A stretch of 64,000 nucleotides of DNA from Streptomyces sp. CB09001 (GTDB lineage: Bacteria > Actinomycetota > Actinomycetes > Streptomycetales > Streptomycetaceae), in assembly GCF_003369795.1 (NCBI RefSeq), contig NZ_CP026730.1, forward strand, positions 4,827,001-4,891,000, written 5' to 3'. A program made the translations under genes and the position numbers. Every line of letters begins with the position of its first letter. The stretch's first letter is position 1. The notes below the pieces were generated by a model. The model did not search any database. It was not told where the DNA came from and was given only the letters and a program-made list of their open reading frames with translations. Positions 32,218-41,125 of the stretch are shown here, in pieces.

Positions 32218-33003
32218 ATGGTAGGGGCTCCACTGGACACCACCAGAGCCGACAGGGGAGGTGCGGCCGCACCCGCGGATCGGGGTGGAGTGCTGAGGCG
32301 CTTCCTCGGATCGGCAGGCAGGCCGAAATCCGTGAACGACACCGCTGCTGACCACAGCCACGCCGACGGTCCCACCACGGGACACGCCCAGACCGCGACC
32401 TTCTCCAGCGACGCGGACGGGCAGGCGTGGACTCCGCCCACCTGGGAGGAGATCGTCAGCACCCACAGCGGCCGGGTCTACCGCCTCGCCTACCGCCTCA
32501 CGGGCAACCAGCACGACGCCGAGGACCTCACCCAAGAGGTCTTCGTCCGTGTCTTCCGCTCCCTGTCGACCTACACGCCGGGCACCTTCGAGGGCTGGCT
32601 GCACCGCATCACGACCAATCTCTTCCTGGACATGGTGCGCCGCAAGCAGCGCATCCGGTTCGACGCGCTGGGCGACGACGCGGCCGAGCGGCTCCCCAGC
32701 AGGGAGCCCACCCCGCAGCAGCTCTTCCACGACGCCCACTTCGACGCGGACGTCCAGCAGGCGCTGGACACCCTGGCGCCCGAGTTCCGCGCCGCCGTCG
32801 TCCTGTGCGACATCGAAGGGCTGTCGTACGAGGAGATCGCCGCGACGCTCGGCGTCAAGCTGGGCACCGTGCGCTCCCGCATCCACCGCGGCCGTTCGCA
32901 GCTGCGCAAGGCGCTCGCGCACCGGTCCCCGAAGGCGCGGGCCGACCGTCGCTCGTTCGCGGCCGGTGTGCCCGCACTGGGAGGAGGGGGCACGAGCGCG
33001 TGA
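32218..33003 (+). CDS. sigE: ECF RNA polymerase sigma factor, SigE type
   Basis: A 261-residue ECF sigma factor. Region 2 is at about residues 75-140 (YRLAYRLTGNQHDAEDLTQE, then VFVRVFRSL). Region 4 is at about 180-235 (LAPEFRAAVVLCDIEGLSYE, then EIAATLGVKLGTVRSRIHRG). The first 70 residues are an unconserved extension, so a later GTG (about 32331) could be the true start; ATG 32218 has GAGG five bases upstream. The set O-methyltransferase, sigE, anti-sigma, htrA, tatB is the same as around SigE of M. tuberculosis, an envelope-stress regulator. The name is by that context; it is not the CseBC-controlled SigE of S. coelicolor. The anti-sigma gene overlaps by four bases. Confidence 0.92.
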   Translation: MVGAPLDTTRADRGGAAAPADRGGVLRRFLGSAGRPKSVNDTAADHSHADGPTTGHAQTATFSSDADGQAWTPPTWEEIVSTHSGRVYRLAYRLTGNQHDAEDLTQEVFVRVFRSLSTYTPGTFEGWLHRITTNLFLDMVRRKQRIRFDALGDDAAERLPSREPTPQQLFHDAHFDADVQQALDTLAPEFRAAVVLCDIEGLSYEEIAATLGVKLGTVRSRIHRGRSQLRKALAHRSPKARADRRSFAAGVPALGGGGTSA

Positions 33004-33989
33004 GTGCGTCACGGCCTGAGCCCGAGGGACACCTCGCAGAGCAGCACCTGGGAGACCGACTCTCCGCCCTGGTGGACGGAGAGCTCGGTCATGACGCGCG
33101 TGAGCGCGTGCTGGCGCACGTGGCGACCTGCCCGAAGTGCAAGGCAGAGGTCGACGCCCAGCGCCGGTTGAAGAACGTCTTCGCGGAAGCGGCCCTGCCG
33201 GCCCCGTCCGAGAGCTTCCTGGCCCGCCTCCAGGGGCTTCCCGGCGGCGGTGACTCCGACGGTGGCGGCTCGCCGCTCAGCGGGCTGCCCGGAGGCTTCG
33301 GCGCGTCCGCGGCCACCGGTGTCTTCGGCCCGAGGCGGGGCGAGCGGTTCGAGTTCGACTACGTCCCCGCCGGGTCGCACGCCCCGTTGCTGCCGACCGC
33401 CACGTCGGGGCGCGGCTTCCGCATCCACGAGGTGAGCAGACAGGAGTCCGACCGTTCGGCCTCGCGCGGCCTGCGGTTCGCCTTCGCCGCCGCCGGAGCG
33501 GTGTCGCTGGCCGCGATCGCGCTGGGCGGTGTCACCCTCGGCACCCCGGACACCACCACCGAGGCGCGTGGCTCGGGCAGTGGAAGCAACGTGACGCCGC
33601 TGCGCACCCCGGGCTCGGCCGCGGCCACCGGTTCCGAGAGCCAGCGCCGCCGCACGGGCGGTCCGCTGCTCGGGCAGGGGCAGCGCGCGCTCGGTGACCT
33701 CCCCGTAGCGTCCACCACGGCCTCGGCGCCACTGCTGCCCGGGATGCCGGCCCCCGCCGGGGGCGACGCACGGCAGCAGGCCGTCCAGGCGCTGACCACT
33801 CCGGTGACGGCCGGAGCCGCCGCCATGTCCCCGCTGATACGCCCGCTGGAAGCCGTCCCGCCGCTCTCCCTCAACTCCTGGTCGGCGGCCCCCGAGGTCA
33901 GGCCGCCCAGCCTGCTTGCCGCCCCCGACCCGGCTCCGTCCCCCTACCCGGCGGCTTCTCCGGCCGCCTCCTACCCTCCGGTTCGCTGA
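33000..33989 (+). CDS. Zinc-binding anti-sigma factor (RseA-like)
   Basis: A 329-residue membrane protein co-translated with the sigma factor (GTGA overlap at 33000-33003). The N-terminal zinc anti-sigma domain shows H40-x3-C44-x2-C47 (HVATCPKC). A single membrane helix is at about 156-180 (LRFAFAAAGAVSLAAIALGG). The extracytoplasmic part is long and low in complexity, rich in Pro, Ala and Ser. The family holds its sigma factor inactive at the membrane until a signal releases it. The placement directly between sigE and the htrA-type protease fits regulated release, but proteolysis is an inference. Confidence 0.9.
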   Translation: MSASRPEPEGHLAEQHLGDRLSALVDGELGHDARERVLAHVATCPKCKAEVDAQRRLKNVFAEAALPAPSESFLARLQGLPGGGDSDGGGSPLSGLPGGFGASAATGVFGPRRGERFEFDYVPAGSHAPLLPTATSGRGFRIHEVSRQESDRSASRGLRFAFAAAGAVSLAAIALGGVTLGTPDTTTEARGSGSGSNVTPLRTPGSAAATGSESQRRRTGGPLLGQGQRALGDLPVASTTASAPLLPGMPAPAGGDARQQAVQALTTPVTAGAAAMSPLIRPLEAVPPLSLNSWSAAPEVRPPSLLAAPDPAPSPYPAASPAASYPPVR

Positions 33990-34106
33990 CGGGATCTGCC
34001 CGCCGGTCCGCGAACCTGATTGAATCCGGGGTGGCGTCAGAGCCCAGGGCCCTGTCGACGACAGGACCCAGGAGCCGACGATCTGCGGCCAGCTGCAGGG
34101 GAGAAC

Positions 34107-36128
34107 ATGAACGAGGGGAAGCCCCCGAAGGCGAAGTGGTGGAGTCGTTCCCGCTCGTCCGAGGAAGCATCCGACGGCGACTTCGAACTGGCACGCCCCC
34201 GCCCGGCGCCCACCACGGGCACGGGCACGGCCACCGAGGACCGGGCGACCGACGGGGGCGACTTCGAGCTGGCCCGTCCGGTGGCGGCGACCTCCCGCGC
34301 GACCGAAGCGGGCGACTACGAGCTGGACCTGCCCCGGCCCGAGCGGGACGAACCGACGGAGCCGCACCGGCAACCGGGCGCCGACGTCCCCGAGCCGCCG
34401 GATGCCGGTCTGCCCCGGCAGGAGGGCGGGCACGCCGCCCAGATGGTGGACGCGGGGTCGCGGTCCCGCGCGGGGACCGGCTCCGCTCCGGCCGCCGACG
34501 GCACGTCCGACGCCGAGCGGCCCAGGCCGCTGCACGAACCCGACCCGTACAGCACCCCGCCGTACGGTGAGCCCGGCCCCTGGGCCCCCGCACCGCCGGT
34601 CCAGCACCCCGCGGCCACCCCGGCACACGGCACGGTGACGACGGCGGCGCCGCACGCCCCGGTCACGCCCGCGCCGGAGGGCCCGCACGCCCCGGTGCCG
34701 CCCCCGGGCGCGTCGTCGGCGTCTCCGCCTGCGGGCGCGGCGCCCGACCCCGCGTTCGCGGACGCCCCGCCTCCGGCGCCGCGGACAGCACACGGGCAGC
34801 ATCCGCCGGCCGCGGCTCCGGCGTACGACACGGCGCCCCGCGCCACCGCCCCGCCCTCCGACCCGTCGCCGGTGACGGCGCCCGGACCCTGGGCGGGCCC
34901 GGCGGCCCCGCCGCCCGGCGCCGAGGCCGCCGCCGATCCGTGGGGGCGTTACGACCCCTGGGCCGCCTCCGCCCAGCACCACCACGCGGCCGACCGCGCG
35001 CCGAAGCGGCGCCGCGCGCCGCGCACGAAGGCGCTCGTCGGCGGGGCGCTGCTCATCGCCCTGGTCTCCGGCGGCATCGGCGGCGGCGTGGGCGCGTACC
35101 TGGAACGGAACGGCGGCGTGGGCACGGTCGAGCTGCCCCAGGCCGGACCCGAGGCGGCCGAGCGGGACCCGGACAGCGTCGCGGGCATCGCCGCGCGCGC
35201 CCTGCCCAGCGTGGTGACCCTGCACGTGAGCGGCAGCGAGGCGGCCGGCACCGGCACCGGGTTCGTACTCGACGCCCGCGGCCACATCCTGACCAACAAC
35301 CACGTCGTGGAACCCGCCGGCTCCGGCGGCGAGATCACCGTGACCTTCAACAGCGGCGACACCGCCGAGGCCGAGGTCGTCGGCCGGGACAGCGGCTACG
35401 ACCTCGCCGTGGTGAAGGTCAAGGGCGTCAGCGGCCTCACCCCCCTGCCCCTCGGCAACTCCGACAACGTGCGCGTCGGCGACCCCGTCGTCGCCATCGG
35501 CGCCCCCTTCGACCTGGCCGGCACGGTCACCTCCGGCATCATCAGCGCCAAGGAACGGCCCATCACCGCCGGCGGCGAGGAGGGCGACGGCAGCGACATC
35601 TCGTACGTCGACGCCCTGCAGACCGACGCGCCCATCAACCCCGGCAACTCCGGCGGCCCCCTGCTGGACGCGCGGGGCCGGGCCATCGGCATCAACTCCG
35701 CCATCCGCTCCGCCGACAGCGGCAGCGCCGAGTCGGAGGACGGGCAGGCCGGTTCCATAGGCCTCGGCTTCGCCATCCCCATCAACCAGGGCAAGCGCGT
35801 GGCCGAGGAACTGATCAACACCGGCAAGGCCGCCCACCCGGTCATCGGCATCACCCTCGACATGAACTACACGGGTGACGGCGCCCGCGTGAGTGCCAAG
35901 GGCGGCGACGGCGGACCCGCGGTCACCACCGGCGGCCCCGGCGCCCAGGCGGGCATCAGGCCCGGGGACGTGATCACCGCGGTCGACGGACAACGCGTGC
36001 ACTCCGGCGAGGAACTCATCGTCAAGACCCGCGCCCACCGCCCCGGCGACCGCCTGGAACTGACCCTGGAACGCGGCGGCGAGGAGACGAAGGTCTCACT
36101 GGTGCTCGGCTCCTCCGGCGGCGACTGA
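34107..36128 (+). CDS. htrA: HtrA-like membrane-anchored serine protease with PDZ domain
   Basis: The 673-residue protein has a long Pro/Ala-rich cytoplasmic N-terminus (about 1-305) and a membrane helix (about 308-330). A trypsin-like domain follows with the triad H399 (TNNHVVE), D432 (GYDLAVVKV) and S515 (NPGNSGGPL). A PDZ domain follows (GAQAGIRPGDVITAVDGQRV). HtrA proteases degrade or refold damaged envelope proteins; the M. tuberculosis HtrA at this place is linked to the SigE anti-sigma. The N-terminus contains repeated acidic units (SDGDFELARP, DGGDFELARP, EAGDYELDLP). ATG 34107 follows GGGGAGAAC. All catalytic residues are intact. Confidence 0.92.
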   Translation: MNEGKPPKAKWWSRSRSSEEASDGDFELARPRPAPTTGTGTATEDRATDGGDFELARPVAATSRATEAGDYELDLPRPERDEPTEPHRQPGADVPEPPDAGLPRQEGGHAAQMVDAGSRSRAGTGSAPAADGTSDAERPRPLHEPDPYSTPPYGEPGPWAPAPPVQHPAATPAHGTVTTAAPHAPVTPAPEGPHAPVPPPGASSASPPAGAAPDPAFADAPPPAPRTAHGQHPPAAAPAYDTAPRATAPPSDPSPVTAPGPWAGPAAPPPGAEAAADPWGRYDPWAASAQHHHAADRAPKRRRAPRTKALVGGALLIALVSGGIGGGVGAYLERNGGVGTVELPQAGPEAAERDPDSVAGIAARALPSVVTLHVSGSEAAGTGTGFVLDARGHILTNNHVVEPAGSGGEITVTFNSGDTAEAEVVGRDSGYDLAVVKVKGVSGLTPLPLGNSDNVRVGDPVVAIGAPFDLAGTVTSGIISAKERPITAGGEEGDGSDISYVDALQTDAPINPGNSGGPLLDARGRAIGINSAIRSADSGSAESEDGQAGSIGLGFAIPINQGKRVAEELINTGKAAHPVIGITLDMNYTGDGARVSAKGGDGGPAVTTGGPGAQAGIRPGDVITAVDGQRVHSGEELIVKTRAHRPGDRLELTLERGGEETKVSLVLGSSGGD

Positions 36129-36274
36129 CCGCCGGAAGGTCCCGACAAGGCGCCAGGAAGGCAAACAATTCGGAAAGCGCTCACGTACACCCACTCGGGG
36201 CTCACGGGACGGTACCGGTCGGACGGGATCGGCGGGTACCGTGGTGGCGGCCCGGACATCCCAAGGAGCTTCAG

Positions 36275-36754
36275 GTGTTCAATGACATAGGCGCACTAGA
36301 GCTGGTGACGCTCGTCGTCCTCGCCGTGCTCGTCTTCGGTCCGGACAAGCTCCCCAAGGTCATCCAGGACGTGACGCGCACCATCCGGAAGATCCGGGAG
36401 TTCTCGGACAGCGCCAAGCAGGACATCCGCCAGGAGCTGGGCCCCGAGTTCAAGGACTTCGAGTTCGAGGACCTCAACCCCAAGACGTTCATCCGCAAGC
36501 AACTGGACAACGACGAGCTGGGGCTCAAGGAGATCCGCAACGGCTTCGACCTGAAGAAGGAGATGGCCGAGGTCACCGACGCGGTCCACGGCCGCGACAC
36601 GGAGCCGTCGTCCTCGGGGTCGTCGTCCTCCGGATCGTCGTCCGCCGGGTCCGGCAGCGGCCGCGTCGACATGTCGAAGAAGCCCGAGAAGCCCGGGAAG
36701 ACCGACAAGCCCGCCGCCGACGACCGCCCGCCCTTCGACATGGACGCCACCTGA
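36275..36754 (+). CDS. tatB: Twin-arginine translocase subunit TatB
   Basis: A 159-residue membrane protein with the TatB N-terminus FNDIGALELVTLVVLAVLVF followed by GPDKLPKVIQDV and an amphipathic helix. The rest is charged, with a low-complexity Ser/Gly run (SSSGSSSSGSSSAGSGSG). TatB receives folded precursors with twin-arginine signals and passes them to TatC; Streptomyces uses this route heavily. GTG 36275 follows AAGGAG. It is the last gene of the sigE-htrA-tatB series, with a 146-base gap after htrA. Confidence 0.93.
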   Translation: MFNDIGALELVTLVVLAVLVFGPDKLPKVIQDVTRTIRKIREFSDSAKQDIRQELGPEFKDFEFEDLNPKTFIRKQLDNDELGLKEIRNGFDLKKEMAEVTDAVHGRDTEPSSSGSSSSGSSSAGSGSGRVDMSKKPEKPGKTDKPAADDRPPFDMDAT

Positions 36755-36985
36755 CCCCGTCCGTCCCACGCCCGGCCCGCGGGCCGCGAACGTGACGTGT
36801 CTCATACTCCGGACGGGGCGCACAGGTCCCGAAGGCGACGCCCGCGCGGCTCACGCGCCGGGCGATTTCCCGGCTGCCGCCAGTGGGGTGGCTATGCTGC
36901 CCGAGTTGTTGTGCGGACCGGACGAGTGCGCCCGAAGGGGGGCGGGCCGTTCCGGTCCGACGAGAGCGAGGAGGCGTCCGGGCAC

Positions 36986-37657
36986 ATGGAGACGACGAGT
37001 CGGGCAGTCGCGCAGGCGCCGGCCGCGGAGGGCGGACCACAGTCCCCCTCCGGCCGGCATACGGTCGACGGCTACCTGCGTGCGCCCTTCCCGTGGTACG
37101 GCCTCGACGAGGCCTTCACGGGGCGGCGCCGGCTGATGCAGATCGGTACGGCGGCCGACGGGGCCGTGGAACACGGCTCGATCGGGCACGGCGACGAACC
37201 GTCGGTGCGCAACGAGCACGTGGCGGGCGACGAGCAGGACGCCAAGGAGAAGTTCGCGGTCGTCGTGACCGTCGCGGCCAACCCGGACCGGCGCAGCGCC
37301 GACGGCACCGGCCTGCTGGAGGCCACCTCGGTGTCCTCGGCGGCCTGGCTGGCCGGCGTTGGGCTGCTGTCCTTCACCTGGCCGGGCCAGATGGACCACT
37401 CGCTGCGCGACGACTGGCTGGAACAGCAGACGGAGACCGCGTGGGTCCTCGCGGACGACCTCGACGGCGACGAATGGACGACGCTGTCCCTCCCGGTGGA
37501 CGGCGTGCCGACGCCCTTCCACTACCGGGAGTCCGAGTTCGGCTGGGTACTGGCCGGTTCGACCGAGCAGGGCGTGCACCTCGGCGCGTACGGACGGGGC
37601 ATGAGCGCCTACGGGCTGGCCTTCGCCGTCGTCAAGGACATCGCCGCGTACGCCTAG
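36986..37657 (+). CDS. Conserved Streptomyces protein of unknown function
   Basis: I do not recognise the family. The 223-residue product has no membrane helix and no signal peptide. It contains GYLRAPFPWYGLDEAFTGRR, an acidic middle (RNEHVAGDEQDAKEKFAVVV), and a C-terminal region with FGWVLAGSTEQGVHLGAYGR and GLAFAVVKDIAAY, which looks like a compact mixed alpha/beta domain. The start at ATG 36986 is chosen because GAGGAGG lies upstream and the further upstream codons look non-coding. It sits between tatB and the convergent mrp gene and ends before a bidirectional terminator. The 231-base gap before it may hold its own promoter. Confidence 0.6.
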   Translation: METTSRAVAQAPAAEGGPQSPSGRHTVDGYLRAPFPWYGLDEAFTGRRRLMQIGTAADGAVEHGSIGHGDEPSVRNEHVAGDEQDAKEKFAVVVTVAANPDRRSADGTGLLEATSVSSAAWLAGVGLLSFTWPGQMDHSLRDDWLEQQTETAWVLADDLDGDEWTTLSLPVDGVPTPFHYRESEFGWVLAGSTEQGVHLGAYGRGMSAYGLAFAVVKDIAAYA

Positions 37658-37689
37658 CCGGGGCCCGTCCCACAGCCGTGCGTACGACG

Positions 37690-37718
37690 AGGGGCGCCGT
37701 CCGACGGACAGCGCCCCT
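37690..37718. terminator. Bidirectional hairpin between the unknown gene and mrp
   Basis: AGGGGCGC ... GCGCCCCT encloses an inner GTCC-GAC-GGAC stem, making a 12-pair hairpin. It lies between convergent stops at 37657 and 37748. Confidence 0.8.
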
Positions 37719-37747
37719 GCTTCCGTACCCGTATCCCGTACGGAACG

Positions 37748-38881
37748 TCAGAACTTGTTCTTCGGCGTGATCCCCAGCGACAGCCCGGAAAGGCCCCGCT
37801 GCCGCCCTCCGAGCTTGCCCGCGATCGAGCGCAGCGCCGCGCCCGCCGGGGAGTCCGGGTCGGACAGGACGACGGGCTTGCCCTCGTCACCGCCCTCGCG
37901 CAGCCGGACGTCGATCGGGATGGAGCCGAGGACCGGCACCGACGCACCGGTCGTACGTGTCAGGCCGTCGGCGACCGCCTGCCCGCCGCCGGTGCCGAAC
38001 ACGTCGACCATCTCGCCGCAGTGCGGGCAGGGCAGCCCGGACATGTTCTCCACCACGCCGACGATCTTCTGGTGGGTCTGCACCGCGATGGCGCCGGCCC
38101 GCTCCGCCACCTCGGCCGCGGCCTGCTGAGGGGTCGTCACGACCAGGATCTCGGCGTTCGGCACCAGCTGCGCCACCGAGATCGCGATGTCCCCGGTGCC
38201 GGGCGGCAGGTCGAGCAGCAGGACGTCCAGGTCGCCCCAGTACACGTCCGCCAGGAACTGCTGGAGCGCGCGGTGCAGCATCGGGCCGCGCCAGACCACC
38301 GGCGCGTTGCCCGGGGTGAACATGCCGATCGAGATGACCTTCACGCCGTGGGCCGAAGGCGGCATGATCATGTTCTCGACCTGGGTGGGACGCCCGTCGG
38401 CGCCCAGCATGCGCGGCACCGAGTGGCCGTAGATGTCGGCGTCGACGACACCGACCTTCAGCCCGTCGGCCGCCATCGAGGCCGCCAGGTTCACCGTCAC
38501 CGAGGACTTGCCGACGCCGCCCTTGCCGGACGCGACCGCGTACACCCGGGTCAGGCTGCCGGGCTTGGCGAAGGGCACCTCGCGCTCGGTCTGGCCGCCG
38601 CGCAGGGCGGTGGCCAGCTCCTTGCGCTGCTCGTCGCTCATCACGTCCAGCTCGACATCGACGCGCGTGACACCCTCGACGCGGGAGACCGCGTCCGTCA
38701 CGCGCTGCGTGATGGTGTCCCGCATGGGGCAGCCGGAGACCGTCAGGTACACGGCGACCGCGACCGCTCCGTCCGCGCCGATGTCCACCGACTTGACCAT
38801 CCCCAGCTCGGTGATGGGCCGGTTGATCTCGGGGTCGTTCACCGTCGCCAGTGCTTCGCGCACCGCGTCTTCCGTAGCCAT
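37748..38881 (-). CDS. mrp: Mrp/ApbC-type P-loop ATPase, Fe-S cluster carrier
   Basis: A 377-residue protein of the Mrp/Nbp35 family, which carries or assembles iron-sulphur clusters. The N-terminal MIP18/DUF59 domain (ALATVNDPEINRPITELGMV) precedes a deviant Walker A (VASGKGGVGKSSVTVN). DLPPGTGD and the cluster-binding CPHC motif (LPCPHCGEMVDVF) follow. ATG 38881 gives the expected length. It is convergent with the preceding unknown gene and opens a leftward-reading series upstream of which the DUF1003 gene lies, also on the minus strand. The same neighbourhood holds mrp in mycobacteria. Confidence 0.93.
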   Translation of the reverse strand: MATEDAVREALATVNDPEINRPITELGMVKSVDIGADGAVAVAVYLTVSGCPMRDTITQRVTDAVSRVEGVTRVDVELDVMSDEQRKELATALRGGQTEREVPFAKPGSLTRVYAVASGKGGVGKSSVTVNLAASMAADGLKVGVVDADIYGHSVPRMLGADGRPTQVENMIMPPSAHGVKVISIGMFTPGNAPVVWRGPMLHRALQQFLADVYWGDLDVLLLDLPPGTGDIAISVAQLVPNAEILVVTTPQQAAAEVAERAGAIAVQTHQKIVGVVENMSGLPCPHCGEMVDVFGTGGGQAVADGLTRTTGASVPVLGSIPIDVRLREGGDEGKPVVLSDPDSPAGAALRSIAGKLGGRQRGLSGLSLGITPKNKF

Positions 38882-38925
38882 AGGGTCGATGGTACGGCGC
38901 CGCCCACGGGGCGCGGAAAGCCCCG

Positions 38926-39525
38926 TCAGCGGTCGTGTACGTCACGTCCCGCGGACCGATCCGCCGGGAATACCCCGCGGTCGGGGTGGTGGCCGTTCTG
39001 CCGCTCCTCCAGATCCCTGACCAGGTCCTGGAGCTCGGAGCGGATCCAGTCCCGCGTGGCGACCTCGCCGAGCCCGATGCGCAGGGCGGCGATCTCCCGG
39101 GTCAGGTACTCGGTGTCGGCGATCGACCGCTCGTTCTGCTTGCGGTCCTGCTCCAGATTGACCCGGTCCCGGTCGTCCTGCCGGTTCTGCGCGAGCAGGA
39201 TCAGCGGGGCCGCGTAGGAGGCCTGGAGCGACAGCATCAGCGTCAGGAAGATGAAGGGGTACTCGTCGAAGCGCAGGCCGCTCGGCGCGGACACGTTCCA
39301 CACCACCCACAGGATGATGACGACCGTCATCCAGACGATGAACCGCCCGGTGCCCAGGAAGCGCGCGACGCGCTCCGACAGCCGGCCGAAGGACTCCGGG
39401 TCCCACTCGGGCAGCAGCCTGCGGCGCGGCGGGCGCGGCTGGTCGAGGCGGGCCCGGGCCCGGGAGGACGCGGTGGCCCCCGACGCCGCGCGCTCCCGGG
39501 CCGCCGTCTCGCGCTCAGGCACCAT
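38926..39525 (-). CDS. DUF1003 membrane protein
   Basis: A 199-residue protein with two closely spaced membrane helices (FIVWMTVVIILWVVWNV and PFIFLTLMLSLQASYAAPLI) and the DUF1003 signature LQASYAAPLILLAQNRQDDRDR. A helical charged tail follows. The basic N-terminus contains many Arg residues. Function is unknown; the family is widespread and often near CorA/MgtE-type genes. ATG 39525 follows GGGGAGG and overlaps the end of the upstream CBS/MgtE-N gene by 11 bases, so the two are co-expressed. Confidence 0.88.
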   Translation of the reverse strand: MVPERETAARERAASGATASSRARARLDQPRPPRRRLLPEWDPESFGRLSERVARFLGTGRFIVWMTVVIILWVVWNVSAPSGLRFDEYPFIFLTLMLSLQASYAAPLILLAQNRQDDRDRVNLEQDRKQNERSIADTEYLTREIAALRIGLGEVATRDWIRSELQDLVRDLEERQNGHHPDRGVFPADRSAGRDVHDR

Positions 39526-40834
39526 CGGTGCCCACCTCCCCCGTCGCCGTCTCCGTCGCCGTCTCCGTCTCCGTCCCGTCCAGGTGGTACTCGGTCTCCC
39601 GCCAGTCGTCGGGCAGCATGTGGTCCAGTACGTCGTCCACGGTGACCGCGCCGAGCAGCGCCCCCGAGTCGTCGACGACCGGCGCCGCGACCATGTCGTA
39701 CGCGGCGAAGAACCCGGCGACCACGGGCAGCGCGGCGTCCGGCTCCAGCGGTTGCAGGTCGTCGTCGAGGATCGAGCCGACCAGCGTGTACGGGGGGTCC
39801 CGCAGCAGGCGCTGGAAGTGGACGGTGCCCAGGTACTTGCCGGTCGGGGTCTCCTCGGGCGGGCGGCAGACGTAGACCTGGGCGGCGTGCGCCGGGGACA
39901 GGTCGGGGTTGCGGATGCGGGCCAAGGCGTCGGCGACGGTCGCGTCGGGCCGCAGCACGATCGGCTCGGTCGTCATCAGACCGCCGGCCGTGTGCTCCTC
40001 GTACGCCATCAGGCGCCGCATGTCCGCCGCGTCGTCGGGCTGCATCAGGCTCAGCAGCCGCTCCTTGTCGGCCTCGGGCAGCTCGCCGAGCAGGTCGGCC
40101 GCGTCGTCGGGGTCCATCGCCTCCAGGACGTCCGCCGCGCGCTCCTCCTTGAGCTTGCCGAGGATCTCGATCTGGTCGTCCTCCGGCAGCTCCTCCAGAA
40201 CGTCGGCCAGCCGGTCGTCGTCGAGGGCGGCGGCGACCTCCGCGCGGCGCTTGGCGGACAGGTGGTGCAGCACGTTGGCGAGGTCGGCGGGGCGCAGCTG
40301 CTCGAAGGTGGCCAGCAGGTTCTCGGCGCCCTGCCCCTGCTCCTCGACGGAGAAGCCGGAGACGCCGGACCACTCCACGGTCAGCGTCTCGCCCTTGTTG
40401 CGGCGGAAGGCGCCGCCCTTCCTGCCCTTGCGGACGAAGACCTTGTCGATCTCCCAGTCCCGGCGGGCGGGCAGCTGCTGCACCGACAGGTCCAGCACCG
40501 TGACCTCCTCGCCCGTCTCGGTGAGCGTGACCCGCCGGTCGAGCAGCTCGCCGAAGACGAGGCGCTCGGTGGGCCGCTGCTCGAAGCGCCGGACGTTGAG
40601 CACGCCGGTGGTGATCACCTGGCCGGACTCGATGCCGGTGACCCGGGTCATGGGCAGGAAGATCCGGCGGCGGGTGGTGAGTTCGACGACCAGTCCGAGG
40701 ACGCGCGGGGGCTTGCGGCCGACGCGGAGCATGACGACCAGATCGCGGACGCGGCCCACCTGGTCACCGGCCGGGTCGAACACGGCGATGCCGGAGAGGT
40801 GGGAGACGAAGATCCGGGGGGCGCCCGCTGCCAT
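39515..40834 (-). CDS. PRC-barrel/MgtE N-terminal domain/CBS pair protein
   Basis: A 439-residue cytoplasmic protein with an N-terminal PRC-barrel-like domain (FVSHLSGIAVFDPAGDQVGR), a second beta-rich segment, and then the MgtE intracellular helical domain (about 190-290: VLHHLSAKRRAEVAAALDDD, LADVLEELPEDDQIEIL). A CBS pair follows (TTEPIVLRPDATVADALARI, APVVDDSGALLGAVTVDDV). It lacks the MgtE membrane channel, so it is a soluble Mg2+-sensor-like half. A short Thr/Glu repeat (TETETATETATGE) ends the protein. ATG 40834 follows AAAGGAG. Together with corA nearby, a link to magnesium homeostasis is plausible but inferred. Confidence 0.85.
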   Translation of the reverse strand: MAAGAPRIFVSHLSGIAVFDPAGDQVGRVRDLVVMLRVGRKPPRVLGLVVELTTRRRIFLPMTRVTGIESGQVITTGVLNVRRFEQRPTERLVFGELLDRRVTLTETGEEVTVLDLSVQQLPARRDWEIDKVFVRKGRKGGAFRRNKGETLTVEWSGVSGFSVEEQGQGAENLLATFEQLRPADLANVLHHLSAKRRAEVAAALDDDRLADVLEELPEDDQIEILGKLKEERAADVLEAMDPDDAADLLGELPEADKERLLSLMQPDDAADMRRLMAYEEHTAGGLMTTEPIVLRPDATVADALARIRNPDLSPAHAAQVYVCRPPEETPTGKYLGTVHFQRLLRDPPYTLVGSILDDDLQPLEPDAALPVVAGFFAAYDMVAAPVVDDSGALLGAVTVDDVLDHMLPDDWRETEYHLDGTETETATETATGEVGTDGA

Positions 40835-41125
40835 GGCCGCGGCTCCTTTCCTCACGCTTCGCGGAGCCGGGGGCGAGTGCGTGACAGTCGAGAGAGACGA
40901 GTGAGAGTGCGTGAACGCTGATTCGTACGGTGTCTCTTTTCCGAATTGCCCGCTCGGACGCGCTTCAGGCTAGCCCGTCCCGATCGCCCTCGCCCTGGCG
41001 GCCGGTCCGGACGGACTGGCTCCGTTCGCCCCGCACGGCCCCGGTACGCTGCGCCCTGGCCCGGTCGGCGCGATGCCGACGTCCGTCGGCCCCGTGTCAG
41101 CCCTGTCAGAAAGGCAGCCCCACCT

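Noticed and set aside
33009..36038. 1009-codon minus-strand frame
   Set aside because: Mirror of the anti-sigma and htrA genes, whose motifs are unmistakable on the plus strand.
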